Shown here: one piece after another, positions 36,179 through 48,965 of the stretch
How positions within the stretch are numbered: position 1 is the stretch's first letter
Layout: each line of letters begins with the position of its first letter
Source: Parus major
Taxonomy: Eukaryota > Chordata > Aves > Passeriformes > Paridae
Assembly (NCBI RefSeq): GCF_001522545.3
Contig: NC_031776.1
Coordinates: 35,497,248-35,561,247, forward strand
Direction of reading: 5' to 3'
DNA: 64,000 bases
Notes under the pieces: generated by a model
What the model was told of the DNA's origin: nothing
Database searches by the model: none
What the model saw: the letters and a program-made list of their open reading frames with translations, nothing else
Position numbers and translations under genes: made by a program

Positions 36179-37539
36179 GTATTCCCATTTTTTTAGACAT
36201 TTCCCTTGTTCTTTGGCATTGTAACAGTTAAAATTTAGAATTAGGAATTCATTTAGGAATCAATTTTCTTTAAACAATGAATACATCAAGATGCTCCCGT
36301 GAACACAGAAGAGATTTTCAGGCCTCAGAAATAAAATGAGCAAACATCCTGGATTTCTCCAAGTGGCTGCTGCTCTTTCCACTTGGAGTTTCTCATTCCT
36401 GTCCGTGTGCCACTCCTTGCTGCTCCAGCCCAAGCATTCCTGCAGCCACAGGGATTAGGGAAGGATCTGGGTTAAGACTAATCCAGCAGAAATACACAAA
36501 TCGGCTCCCTGGGCTGATCCAGGAGGGACACAGGGAGCAGAGGGATGAGTTGTGCCCCCTGACAGAGTGAGGGACTCCACCTCAGGAATTCCCTCCTCAG
36601 GAATTCCCTCAAACTCCAGGAAAATGGAGGAGTAAAGAAAAAATCTGGTGTCGCCAGAGTTTTCAGGCTTTCTGCTGAGGAGACAGCAGAGCCCTGATTC
36701 AGGCCAGGATTCTGGATTGAGTCAGAATTGGGGAAACCTGAAAATCCTGTGAGCCCTCCAGGCATAACCATGGCCATATAATCTGTCATTTCACCCACTT
36801 TTTATACTGGAATATTATAGGAATAAAATTAAATTCAAGGTTGTGCTTGGACCGAGATCATGATTTGCCATCACTTGTTCAAGTCACAGAATTCTGCTTG
36901 GTTTAGGGGCAAAATCTACAAGGCATTTGGGAAATAGAAGTCTGCAAGTCTATAACCTACTTTCAATGGTTCTAAACTACTTTGGGAGTTTTTATATTAA
37001 TTTATAGAAATGTCCATGTGTGTGACTGTATATAAAAAGAGATGTGTGTATAAATAAGCAAAACTGGGCGTCTTTTTGCTATTTTAGTTCTCTGAAGCTT
37101 TGTGGTGGATCCTCTCAAGAATATCTCATTTTAAAGTCCTTTTCTCCATTCTCCAGCTGTGTGGGCTCTGTTTTTACAGCCTTAAATTCTCTACAAAAAG
37201 CAGGGGAGGATACAGCCAGACCTGGACCCTACGTGGACTGTAGGGAATTCTCCTGGTTCTGTGTGTATGGGCAGTGAAGACAGAGATCCTTCCAAAGGGA
37301 ATTTAGGGATAATTTGCCTTTCTGCAATTCTCCCTTTAGTACAACATGTATTTTATTGCAGGAAGAAGAGGCTTTAGAGCAACAAAACGGGCAAAAACCA
37401 CAAAGACTTGAAGAAACAGCACTTCTCTAATTCTTCCCAAAAGTTCTGAGAACCACCAAATCCTAAAGGATTACACCCACCAGTCTTCCTGATTTCAGGT
37501 AGGTGAATTCCCTCTTTGCCTCTCTTCCTGACAGCCCAG
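36179..37539. other. Non-coding DNA (putative 5' intron)
   Basis: A 15-bp direct duplication (ctcaggaattccctc) lies at about 36582-36611. Otherwise unique sequence, no exon recognised. Confidence 0.5.
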
Positions 37540-37705
37540 GGAAGTTGAGGATTCTCATTCCCTGGAAGTGTCCAAGGCCAGGTTGGGCAGGGCTTGGAGC
37601 AGCCTGGGATAGTGGGAGGCATCCCCATGGCAGGGGTGGGAATGGATGGGATTTAAGGTCCCTTCCCACCCAAACTTCTCTGGGGTTCTCTGATTTCTCT
37701 GAATG
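37540..37705 (+). mobile_element. CR1 LINE 3' fragment, + strand
   Basis: Sense CR1: ccctggaagtgtccaaggcc, gggcttggagcagcctggga, tagtgggaggcatccccatg, gcaggggtgggaatggatgg, tctggggttctctga. Confidence 0.88.
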
Positions 37706-39939
37706 AAAGATAATGCAATTAACAAATATAATTTTATGTGACTTTCTCCCTTGACAAAATAACTATTACTGTAAAGAAAATCAGACAGAAATGGATGCTC
37801 CCAAACAAAAGTTGATGCTGTTATTTTCCAGCATGGAGCTCATGGCTCTAATTTGAAATTAACTGGTTTGGGGGAGAGGTTTTCATTTATGCCACAGAGT
37901 AAAAAAAGAAAAATAACCTGAAAACAGCCAATAATCAAGTTATTTGATTTAGAAGAAATGCATTTAAAACCCAGCTAAAGTAAAATGAGAACTGGCTGAC
38001 TGCCACCCTCTTTTTTACTCATTTGTGACAGCACACAATTAAAAAGTTCAGTTTGTTGCTCTTACAGGAATAACAGTTTTTGGTATTTTTCATGTTTGCT
38101 CATAGAAAGTATTTTTAATTTTAGATCCTCCAAATACTGTAGTTGTAAGAATATTGTTTGTATCTGGAGAGATTAGATGGGGACAGGATTTTTTTAATCT
38201 GTTAGCACAGACTTGTTATGTAAATAGGAAGCTCACAAAGGAAGGAGACAGCAAAAGGCTCTGAAGAAACAGATGTGTCTCCCCCAGAAATAAAGTCACC
38301 ACTGGATTCCTACAACTTCTTTGGGAAGTTTATTGTTAGGGATGTACATGGAATTAAAATAACCAACAAATTCTGTAGACACTGTGTAAATCAATTTCCA
38401 AATGCTCAGGACGGATAATTTTATCATTAATTTATTGTAGCTATTTAATTTTAATAAATTCAAAATCAGATTATTCATTTAAATGAATTGTTATGATGCT
38501 TTGCTGTCAATTTCTGGAGGCCTTGAGAGGAAGCTCCTTTTCCTGCTGCTCCTCCAGTCCTTAGCATTGGCCATGTGACCCAGATTTTTTAAGCCCTGCT
38601 ATGATTTTAGGTTTTATTCTTGGGCTCTTTCATCCATGTATTGGAATTGTTTCCAGTAAATTAGAGTTTTACAGTGGTTGCTGTGATTAGCATTCTGTGC
38701 TCATGGGGAATTCTTCATAAAAATGTCTCTGATCAATACCTTTCAATGTGTTTAAACATTAATAAATAATTTTATGTGGAATTATGATCTAAAATACATT
38801 TTTGTGCAAATTCTTTAATGGCAGGTTATGCCATCTTCCCATTTGTTTTTGGTACTGTAAAGAGAAATTATAATTATATGAATAACCTGCATAAAATGAT
38901 CATGTTTTAAAATACTTCCATTCAATAATAATTATTTGTGGACTGAATATTCCTTGTTAATATTCAGTATTAAGAGCAGGTAAACCCTGTATGGAGCCTA
39001 AACACTGAAGTTTTATAGTGCCTCAGTGCTTAAGACAATCTAAATATAAATTCATCATTTTATAGGGGTGTCATTTTTGAAGTGATACTGGTTGGGGAAG
39101 AACTTTAAAAAGTTAATAATTTTTATTTTAAGTAGTTTGCATGTGAAAAAAACCCATTCCTGAAAGGCTCTGCCAGGTTGGTAAATGCAGTTTGAGACAG
39201 CTGAGTCATTAATGCTGGGCCCTAATTTTGCACTTAGATTGGGAAGAGCAATTGAAAACTCAATAAAATTTGGGATACTGATGAAATCAGTGAAGCCAAA
39301 CTGCAGGTTTTGCTTCTAAACTTGACTAAGATATTTAAATAATCATGGGAAATGCTGTATTTGGTTTCACAGCCAGTGCACTTGGTGATTTTTTTTGTCA
39401 CAGGGTTGTGTTATACCCTGTTTATTTGGCTTATCTGAAACAACAAATTTCATTTCCCATTTTCTGTCAGGGTTTTCTGTGACAGGAGAAGGTTTTAACA
39501 ACAACCCAGACCTTCACTGTGATGCTAAATGGCTTTGAAAGAGATTCCAAAGAGGTGATTTGAAAATCACAACTAATTCTCTCCATTTTCTGAAGGATTC
39601 AAATATCATTAATGTAGCATTTGGTTTTAATGAAGATTTATTTTGGGGGAAAAATATGAAATCCCCAATTATTGTGAATTTGATACCCAACCGTGCCCGT
39701 GCCGAGTCCTCGAGCTCTCGGATCCGAGGGTTTAAAGGCCCCATTAACTCTTTGGGATATTCATTTACCTAATGAGCTGCAATCCATTTCACCTCTGGAA
39801 GAATCCAATGAATTGACTCTGGCTCCTGGGCAGGCTGGTGGCTCCTCAGAGGGATTCCAGCAGGGAATCAGTGCTGCAGTGACCGAGCCTCTGGAGCGGA
39901 GCAGGAAGGACAGAAATGACCCAGGGACAGACGGGTGTT
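37706..39939. other. AT-rich non-coding DNA (putative 5' intron)
   Basis: Very AT-rich, especially 38.3-39.1 kb. No repeat family, exon or RNA gene recognised. Confidence 0.5.
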
Positions 39940-40082
39940 GGGGAATAACGAGCCAAGGCCGGGTTGGATGGGGCTTGGAGCAACCTGGGCTAGTGGAAGG
40001 TGTCCCTGCCCATGGCAAGGGTGGAATCAGCTGATTTCAAGGTTCCTTCTATCCCAAACCATTCTGGGATTCTGTGATCCAA
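39940..40082 (+). mobile_element. CR1 LINE 3' fragment, + strand
   Basis: Sense CR1: ggcttggagcaacctgggct, agtggaaggtgtccctgccc, atggcaagggtggaatcagc, attctgggattctgtgatcc. Confidence 0.86.
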
Positions 40083-40134
40083 CAGCTTCTGCTTCAGCTG
40101 GGGATTCACCAGTGTCCTGTACCTGAGCCAAGAC

Positions 40135-40218
40135 TCATTTATACCTCATCATTTATACCTCATCATTTATACCTCATCATTTATACCTCTTTTATACCTC
40201 ATCATTTATAGCTCATCA
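40135..40218. repeat. 14-bp minisatellite
   Basis: Five to six units of tcatcatttatacc in tandem, one shortened to tcttttatacc, the last drifting to tcatcatttatagc. It sits 50 bp after a CR1 tail. Confidence 0.92.
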
Positions 40219-41734
40219 GTGGTGCTGGTGGAACCTTCTACCTCACATGGGCCTTTTGCAGCATCACAGCTCCAAAACTCAGCTTTTTGTCTTTAGCTGG
40301 AGGGTTTTTGTGTGGATCAGCACAGCTCGAAAGGCGCCTTCAGTTCCAGTCAAAGCCATTCCTTGGAAACAAATCTGACTTTGTTTCTATCACCAAGTAA
40401 TTGTGTAGGGGCTTACAAAGCAATCAAGAAAAGTGGAATGAAAAGGTCTGGCTCATTGTTTTAATGGGAATCCTGTGATTGTCTCAGCAGATGTAAGTGG
40501 GGTGCAGGAGTTCCTCAGATGAGGGGTGGAGGGAGGCAAGGAGCCAGCCCCAATGGACATAGCCCATCGAGAGCACCACAGGAGACTGTCTAAAGCAAAG
40601 CTCAAAGTGCAGCAGGAATTCTAAAAAGCCTAAAAGATCCCCAAGATAACTTGAAGAAAGACCATGAGAAGCAATGTAGGTGAGTATTCTCAGATAAATC
40701 AGTGCATTTATTGAGCTGGGAAACTTCTGAATTTATTTTTTTTTTTGGTAGTTTTACGCTGCAGCGGTGAAGTTTTAAGACAAAATATTTGAGGCAGCAT
40801 TAAAAAAAAACCAAACAGAAGATGAGGCATCTTCAACATTTGATGGTGCTGAAGTAGAAAATAAACAGTTAAGCAGTTCATGCCTTGGTGGAAGGTAGAC
40901 AGTGCACCCAAACTTGGAGTTTTTGATAAGAGAACAAAGAATAAAAACTTCCCTGACCTCAATTTAAGAGATTGGATCCAGGCAGCATGTGAAGCACAGC
41001 ATTTTAAATGGGAAAAAAACCACCATTTTGTGCTGCTGTGATTCAGATGGAGCATTAGTCATAATTGGGAGTAATATATTTTGACATAATCAAACAATAG
41101 AACTCCAGTTCTCTGTTGGGAAATCTGCAGCTCCATTCCTGCCCTGGATGATGTTGGAGGAGCAAAGTGGAGCTGCCTGAGATGGAGCCAGACCTCTCCA
41201 GTGTAATATCAAATCAAATGCTCTTATTCTTATAGATTTTCCTAATCAAAATACAAGGTTACACCATGTCAACAACCAGCAGATGGGGAAAAGGAACGTC
41301 CTAGGAAGCTCAAAGAACACACTTGGAAACGGAGCTATAAATACCAGGCTAATTCCATAGCTTTAAGATTTCTCCAAAGCTTTTTTAAATCCCTCCAGAA
41401 AAGGCTGAAGAGATCCCTAATCTGAAGTGGCCCAGTTGAAGGAATGTGTGTGTTTTTATTTTTAAATAAAGTTACATCCACAATAGTGTTGGGAATTTTA
41501 GTGAGTCACTGGAGTGGATGTACAATATCTGTTGGATCAAAATAAGGATTTTAAGGACATTTTCATTCTCACCAGAAATTTCTTCCTCAGAGGAAATGTG
41601 GAATTCTGTCTGATCCCCTCTGAAGTGATGTGTGCAGCATTCCCACAGAATCACTGATGGTCACAACTCATTTGGAATCCTTTTTTTGGGAGCTGACACA
41701 AGAACTCCCAAAATTCCTTGGTGGAATTTTATGT
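40219..41734. other. Non-coding DNA (putative 5' intron)
   Basis: Unique AT-rich sequence with T- and A-runs near 40736 and 40800. No exon recognised. Confidence 0.5.
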
Positions 41735-41925
41735 AAATCCTTGTGAGGTTGGCGAGCCCCTGGCACAGGATTCCCAAAGAAGTTGTGGATTCCTCATCCC
41801 TGGAAGTGTCCCAGGCCAGGATGGGGGAACCTGGGATAGTGGAAGGTGTCCCTGTCCATGGCAGAGGGTGGACTGAGATCAGCTTTAAGGTTCCTCCAAC
41901 CATTTTGGGATTCTCCTTCCATTGG
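41735..41925 (+). mobile_element. CR1 LINE 3' fragment, + strand
   Basis: Sense CR1: tcatccctggaagtgtccca, ggccaggatgggggaacctg, ggatagtggaaggtgtccct, gtccatggcagagggtggac, aaccattttgggattct. A small deletion removes the gcttggagca segment. Confidence 0.85.
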
Positions 41926-42021
41926 AATCCCTTAATTCCTTAAAAATATCCCAGATTTTCTTGGTGTGTGTTTGCTCTTGGTGAGATCAAAGGCAGGAGG
42001 TGTTTTGCCATACTGGACCTA

Positions 42022-42165
42022 CTCTTATAATTAAAAATAATAATACTATAAAAAAATAAAATTAAAAACATTAAAATATTTATTCTTCATTTATTTTAAA
42101 ATACATTTTAATGCCTATTTATTAAATTTTAATACATAAATTTCATTTAAACTAATATTAACCAG
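42022..42165. repeat. AT-rich low-complexity tract
   Basis: About 140 bases with hardly any G or C, made of irregular aaaataa and tttatt words. Confidence 0.8.
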
Positions 42166-43397
42166 AGGAATGCAAAGCAGAGCAACCAACCCTTGCCAGA
42201 TTTAGAAATCAGGGCTCTTAAAGAACAGCTGAAAGGGTTGGGTTTGTTTATTGTAGGAAAAAAGGGAACTCTGTGGGATGGGCAGAAAAAAAAGAGGTAA
42301 GAGGGTTTTATCAAAGCAGTGATGGGGGTTGCTCTGTAGATTTTAAAAAAACAAACTAAAAAGCAAGTTTAGTTTGCACCAAGTGTAATTTGGGAGAGAT
42401 GGAAACAGGCCAAAGGGTTTTTTTTGTTTTGTTTTACCTCATCCTGACTGCAAATATGGATGGAAAACTGGGATATTTTACCTATCACTGTCAGGAAACT
42501 TTTAAAGACACACAAAGAAGGAGCTCCCAGAGGAAATTACAGAAATTTTGGTCTTCCCCACTGGCCATGGGCTCTCCTGAGATTCCTCTTCATTCACATC
42601 CTCACTTTAATTCTGTCACCTTAATTTTGGGATTAAATTTGTATCATTTCCCTGCAAATCTTTTCCATTCCTGACAACACCTTTCAGGCCAAGCTGTGCA
42701 GTACAAATGAACCATTTTATTTTATTTTCTTAAATAAAATGCTTTGAAAAGCTTTTATTTCCAATGGAGTGGAATTCAGGTTCAGCAGCCTTTGGCGCTT
42801 GGCCGAGCCCAGGAGCTGGTGCAGAGGAAGGTGCCAAATAAATACCTGCAGCACAAATGTTAAATATGTTGTGATGAAGAGTTGCCTGAGTGCTTCTTTG
42901 CCCATATTTCCCTCAATAATTCGCTTTTTTGGATCAGAACATCCTCAATATCTGCGTTAGGCAATTCCAGAGCCGTTTTTTGGGGCGCTTTCAGAGAATA
43001 AAGAGCTGTTGGAGTTGTAAGTTAGAATATCTATTGTCCTTCAGTTGGGATGAAGCAGGACATTTTCCAGGCTCTTATCTTTTTTGGAGCTTTGTTCCTC
43101 AACTCTTGGATGTGCTGCATCCTTAAAGTGCCACATGGTTTTAATTTCTGGGTGCCTGTGGGCCTTAATCTCATTTTTCTTTTCCCTGCTTTGATGAGCT
43201 GGTGGAATTCTCTTCTGCTTGTCAAGCCTGACTGTGATTCACCCTTTTGTTTAAGCTCCTTCTGAAGAGAATCAAACTTTTTCTGTCTGCTTTGGGGGTA
43301 TTTCTCACACAGGAAAATCAGGTTTTTCAGAGCAAAGCCAGGGATACCAGGCAGGGCAGAGCTGAGCATCACCACCAGGTGCCACCTTGCTGTGCAT

Positions 43398-43585
43398 TAA
43401 AAATAATTCAATAAATTTATATTAAAAACAAACTATATATTACTAATATGTTAATAATATAAAATAAGAAAATATAATATATAAGAAAATATAAAATATA
43501 TCAAAATATATTAATTATGGTAATTAAAATATGTTAAAATATAAAAAAATAATTTAATAATAAATTCAATAATAAATTTTTTAAA
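43398..43585. repeat. AT-rich low-complexity tract
   Basis: About 190 bases of irregular TATTAA, ATAAAA and AATATAT words with hardly any G or C. Confidence 0.82.
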
Positions 43586-44228
43586 TGGAAAATCCTCTCC
43601 AAAGAATGTTTCACCAGCCCAGGAATGCTTTATCCTAAAATCAACTGCTTCATTTTCCAGGAGCCAGGCTCCACTTCTCACACTTTATTGGCCAAGGAAA
43701 TTTATCTTTATTAAGGTGATGGTGTGAACACATCATTGTTATGTAAGAATCCATCCCAATAATACCCAGACACCAACTTTGAGGCACTTTGCTCCTTTTA
43801 GTGGGCTAAAAATAACCTTGGCTTGCTGAAAAGTAAATCTGAGTGAAGGAGTTGGGGCAGCCAGACACTCCTGAAGCACAAAATTTTATTTAAAAGTAGT
43901 GGGGGGGTGTGTACAGGCAAGAATTTTGATCATCTGTGTTGCCACAATTCAGATTAAATGGAGTAAGATTGATTTTGTAAAAAGAAATCACACATTTCTT
44001 CAATATTAGATTCTTTTTTCCCATGCTGTGATGTTTGATAGAAATAAAATGTATACAAAATAAGAAATGGAAAATAGTTAATTCATCATTTATCCCAGGA
44101 ATCCTTTCTAAGTGTTTATAAATATGAAAAAATAATTAAGAGTCATTTAATATTGGAATCTTAACGTCCTAAGTGGAGTGTGTTGCTCACAATTGCTTAT
44201 TTTCTGTTTTTAACTGATTATTTTCCAG

Positions 44229-44286
44229 CTTGGAGTGAACAAGATGAACAGACCCAACTTCAGTCTAATGCTTAATGAGGAAAAAG
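44229..44286 (+). other. MBD5: Candidate MBD5 5' untranslated exon (58 nt)
   Basis: A textbook acceptor region precedes it: a T-rich tract, a possible branch site (taactgat about 15 nt upstream) and ttttccag ending at 44228. The body ends in gaaaaag before a moderate donor, gtcagg. It is open in one frame (LGVNKMNRPNFSLMLNEEK), but this matches no protein I know. Since it lies upstream of the MBD5 start codon, an untranslated exon is more likely than a coding one. A chance splice-site pair is possible. Confidence 0.35.
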
Positions 44287-46769
44287 GTCAGGATTTTTGC
44301 ATTTTCAATTCAATCCCCTACCCTACTCTTAATTAATACATTAAAAATTACTTTATATGGGCATTACTGGTTTAAATAACAAAACAAATTAAATTAAATA
44401 AGAAAACAAATAGTAAGGTGAGCAAGAATATTTTTAAATCAAATGGTGAGTTCAGGAAAGAGCTGACTCAGGGCAGTGTGAGTAGAAAAAGGGGCTGGAG
44501 AAGGAAAGGTCATGTATACAAATCTTCATCAAGATTGATTTAAAAATGATTAAACTCATAACTAATAAATCTCTGCTATAGCAAGAAGGAAAAAAATTGG
44601 CATTTAAAAGGATTAAAAGCACTTTTTTTTTTTCTAAATATCCTTGAACTTTTGCATCCTTATTTTTTAGAAAACAGAGAAAACGCTCTCAAATAAAATA
44701 GTAGGTCCAAATTCTCCAAATACTTCTACATTCAATTAGTAAGTAATTATCTGCTAATGGAGAGATTAATCAGATTTTCAGGGTCCAGAGGCAGTCCAGA
44801 CTCTCCAATATTATTCCATTTATGCCAGATAAGGCAGGAGGGTTTGCACTGAGGTGTCTGAAGAGCTGATTTTTATTGTTCCCATATATTTTTTAATACC
44901 TTAAATGTATTTTCATCAGGGAAATTGCTGAGCAGAGCTACGTAATTCAATAAACAGCTGAAAAAGGGGCACTTGGAGAAAAAATTCCAAGGGGCTAAAA
45001 ATAGTACAGTCACATGATTACTACTTTGGCACAAAAGCATAATTTATGGGTTTAATTTGCAATCTTGCTACAGTTCTGACATTCTCCTGCACAGGAACTC
45101 GGGCTGAATAATTCAGATTATTGAAATGTTGCTCCATCATCAACTTCAGGTGTCTGATCCAAAGGAGGTTGATATTGTTTGTAGAGACCTCTGCCTTGAA
45201 AACATGGGAGGATGGGTTTCATTTTTTGCCATTTCTTGCTTCATTTTTTGCTATTTCTTGCTTAATTTAATTTTTCAAAATGAATGGAGATCTGGGGCTA
45301 TTCAAAAATTGTTATTCCAGTGCTCAGAGCCTTTCTCCAGATTTCCAGGAATCTTGATAATTTTTTTTTCCTGTTTTTTAATTGTTTGGCTGAAATCTAA
45401 TTGAATTTTCATGGTCAATTTTTGAAAGAGTTCCATTCAAATTTTTTTTTTTTTCCTTTTAAATAAATCTTTATTTTCCCAAATTTCCATTTCCCTGGTA
45501 ACCTCTAAGTCAATATCATACAGTAGAACTGAACATTACAGTTATTTCCTCCTCAATTTCTGTATCTGTTTATTAGCTATTTTCAGAACATTCTCAATCA
45601 GAGATTCCTGAAATTCATATAATCCTCATTATAAAAGCATTACAGAACTATGCTGAGTAATATCAGCTTTTTAGAAGCCTGAAACATGAGAATTGAAAGA
45701 AAATTCCTCATTCTTTTATCCAAATTCCCCTAAAATGAAATGGATGTGAAGTTTCTCCACTTCTCACTAACATATTTCTCAGTAATATTCCATTTAATAA
45801 TATTCCCTGGGAAAGGTTTGGGTAACAGTGATATCATTCTTAGCTGATTTCTGGTGTACACCAAATATTAACTTTCATTTTGACAAAATCTGAGTGCTGC
45901 CATCAAGCTGACACAAAGTAGGTCTGTGTCACATGCACATTTCTGACCTGTTTCCCTTGGAAAGAAAAAAAATCCATGCTGTGGAAATCCTGGAAGAGCA
46001 TCCTGGGTGGACATAATAAATATATTATTAAATTTTAAATAAATATTAATAAATCCATAGTCAACAGCCAGGGATGAGCGTTAAAAACAAAATAATTTTC
46101 TTTCTTTCCTGTCTTTTTTTATTTTTTTGGGCTGTTTTTTGTGCAAAGCCTTTCAGAGATCTTGGGAGGAAGGACTTTATCCATTCTTTATTGGAAGTGA
46201 GAGCCTAAATTGCTCCAGCTTTGGGAATTTCATGGAAAGATGGGTTCAAAGTCATCCTGGAGAAGATTTTAGGGAGAAGATTTTGGTGCTATCCCTAAGG
46301 ACTGCTGAAAGAATCTTGTTCCTTCCCAGCTCAGCCCAGTTGTCCATTGCTTTGGATGACTTCATTGGCACAATTAAATCTCCAAAATTGAGGATACTCT
46401 GGTTTTTCCCTGGTGGGAAGGATATCAGATTTTTTCTGTCTGATTACTCAACAGCACCCTGATCCAAAATGCTCCAAGGAAATGAATTTATGAGACCTGC
46501 TTCTAATGATCAGCTGGATTCCATGGACATAAATCAGTTCTTCTCCATGAAAATCATTTTTGTGTTGTTTCATTAGTGTAGGTTCCTGAATAGCTTTGGG
46601 CTCCTGGTCTTGGAGGCTTGGGAAAATAAATGTCCATCCCCATGCTGGGAGCAGGGAAACGTCCAGGGGGCTCCTGGGTGAGGAGAACAGGGACAGGGGC
46701 CTGGAATCCTCAGGGATTTCTGTTATTTTTGGGTGGAGTCATCCAAATGGCTGTCAGGGAATCATCCAG
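44287..46769. other. AT-rich non-coding DNA (putative 5' intron)
   Basis: No CR1 tail recognised. A 111-codon frame from 46127 has no known domain. T-runs near 45361 and 45440. Confidence 0.5.
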
Positions 46770-46885
46770 GATGGAAAATGCCTCCAAAACTGAGTCCACC
46801 CTGTGGCCAATCCCCACCTTGTCACCAGCCCAGGGCACTGAGTCTGCATCCAGGTGTTCCTTGGACACCTCCAGGGAATTATTTT
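46770..46885 (-). mobile_element. CR1 fragment, older subtype
   Basis: Antisense CR1-like sequence: ctgagtccaccctgtggcca, atccccaccttgtcaccagc, ccagggcactgagtctgcat, ttggacacctccagggaat. Eroded, and without the terminal end. Confidence 0.6.
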
Positions 46886-47919
46886 ATGGAGTGGTTAAAT
46901 TCCAATCCCAAAAAATTCCACAGCATCAAGAGTGGTATGAAATAAGAGAATATAAACCTTGTTGTAGAAATAAAACTACTTTAAAAGTTAGAAATAATAT
47001 CAGAGCTGGTTGGAGTGGTGTGAAGCGAGTTGGTGCTGGGGCGATTTCAAGTGCTCATTTTAATTCATTCAGTGCAGAGCAATTTTCTGGTTGTGGCAAA
47101 ATATTCTGAATACTCTGTATTTACAAGTGAGATCTGTTTTAAGGCCAGAGTATATCAAAGTAGATCCTGTTTATCATGAGTAAATCATGAGTAAATCGTG
47201 TGTAGAGCTGTGCCCTGTCCTGGACACCACCCTAAGGAAAAAAATCCTGAAGGATTCAAGGTTTTCTTCCTACTTCAGGCACTTTTGTTTGTTGAATCAC
47301 TGGCCTAAAAATAGGCCCTCATGAAGTATTCACCACTGATCTAATTAGTCAGGAGAATGCTGCTTTTCAAACTGGGAAAGCATTCCCAAAAAATGATGCA
47401 ACATTTGTGTCTAATTAGATGATACAGGAGAATCCTGGCTAATTGCTTTGATAGACTTAAACAGATTAATAATGTGCAAGTGGTAACTGAATCAAAACTC
47501 CTTTTCACTGAGTGCTTTGAAAGTGATGCTTTTTAAGAAGCTAAAATTTCTTATTAGTTCTGAAACCCCAGGACTGTGATTTGAGAGCATTTCTCATTTT
47601 GGAGGTTTTTCAGTGCTAGAAAGGAAAGCCTTGAAAACGAGATTGTAATTTGTGTCTCTAAGCAGTGTTTGGTGTGGTTTTTGTTTTTTTCCTAAATGTC
47701 TGCAAAGCTTTATATCCAAAATTTGGCCATTCCATAAATAGGAACTGGGATTTGTGCCTCAGAGAGCCAGGCAGGGATTGTGGAGCCCCTTTGTGATCCA
47801 TGGAATTGTTGGGCATTTCAAAGTTCATGTAAGAACAAAGTAATGGAACATCAAAAGTATTTGGAGGACGAGGGAGAGATTTAGATTATATTTGAATAGG
47901 AAAAAAATTATTGCTCTGA
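46886..47919. other. AT-rich non-coding DNA with candidate regulatory patch
   Basis: Unique sequence; the portion 47302-47475 carries clustered motifs described separately. No exon recognised. Confidence 0.5.
47302..47475. promoter_or_regulatory. Candidate enhancer patch: MEF2-type palindrome plus CTAATTAG pair
   Basis: A perfect MEF2 consensus, CTAAAAATAG, lies at 47305-47314 inside the palindromic GGCCTA...TAGGCC (47302-47317). Two CTAATTAG homeodomain-type palindromes follow at 47341 and 47411, each trailed by CAGGAGAAT (47350 and 47425). A further taatt core is near 47440. There is no repeat similarity. Motif presence is seen; enhancer activity is inference. Confidence 0.3.
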
Positions 47920-48012
47920 GAGTTGGAGCAACCTGAGATAGTGGAAGGTGTCCCTGGGGGTGGAACAAAATGGGCTTTAAGGTCTTTCCAACCCAAACCA
48001 TTCCATGACTTG
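47920..48012 (+). mobile_element. CR1 3' terminus relic, + strand
   Basis: Sense CR1: gttggagcaacctgagatag, tggaaggtgtccctgggggt, ggctttaaggtctttccaac, ccaaaccattccatgact. Confidence 0.82.
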
Positions 48013-48726
48013 CAGTAAAAATTTGTAAAATGTAAAAATTTGTCTTAATTGGCTCAACGTCCACTTACTAATAAAATAAATATTATTCATATCATATGTA
48101 ACAGATTGGAATCCAGACAATTAATATCTCATTTAAATTTCTTTTCACATCCTATCGAGTTTTCTATTTTTCCCACTTGAGTCAAAAATTATTCAAGTAA
48201 ATATTAACAGCTGAGTGTGCAAAGAGGCTGCCTGAAATCCAACATTTCAAAAAAAAAAAAGGGGGAGAAAGTCCCATTAAAAATTGAAACCACACTTCCA
48301 GCAGATGAAAATTAAGGAGAACTTTTCCGTGTGGGGAAGGGGTCGAGGGGGCTAAAGGGAGGAGGGAATTCTGTGTAGTTTTGCATAGTTCTCCAGTGAA
48401 ATATTTTGAAGGATATCATAATGAAACTGGACTGCAAAACAAATCTAAACATCATGTGCTGGCACAGGGCAAAAAGCAGTTGCTGGTTTGGATGTGGGAA
48501 GTTGTGTTGCTCGTGGTGAGATAACAGGACTTGTGTGGAGATTACTGAGGGCAGGGATTTATTCCATGGCTGATGGAAATCAGACCTTTGGATTCATTCC
48601 AGTGTCCAGAACGCTTTGGATTTGGTCCAAAATCCAACTTTTTTGCATCCCAGTCCAAAATGCTTCAGAGAGTGCTTGGATGGGGAAGGGGCAAATCGTG
48701 CATTGAGGGCAGGGGGGGCTGTGCAG
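48013..48726. other. Non-coding DNA (putative 5' intron)
   Basis: An A-run at about 48250; otherwise unique, nothing recognised. Confidence 0.5.
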
Positions 48727-48965
48727 TCATGGAATCCTGGGATCCCTGAGGTTGGAAAAGCCCATGGAGTCCCAGCTGTGCCCAATCCCATCGTGTCCCC
48801 ACCCAGAGCCCTGAGTGTCACCCCCAGGAATTCCCTGGACACCTCCAGGGATGGGCACTGCAAACCTCCCTGGGCACTTCCAAGGCCCGAGCGCCCTTTC
48901 CATGGGGAAATTCCTGCTGCTGTCCCCCCTGAGGCCATTCCCTCTCCTCCTGTTGTTGTAAATCT
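48727..48965 (-). mobile_element. CR1 fragment, older subtype
   Basis: Antisense CR1: tcatggaatcctgggatccc, tgaggttggaaaagcccatg, gtgtccccacccagagccct, ttccctggacacctccaggg, then a GC-rich stretch. Parts of the 118-141-codon frames here are repeat-derived. Confidence 0.7.

Larger units (their letters stand above)
41926..44228. other. AT-rich non-coding DNA (putative 5' intron)
   Basis: Contains two low-complexity A/T tracts (42022-42165 and 43398-43585). No exon or repeat family recognised until the T-rich acceptor region at about 44200. Confidence 0.5.

Noticed and set aside
46630..47109. 159-codon frame
   Set aside because: It overlaps a CR1 relic, has no domain and no splice context.
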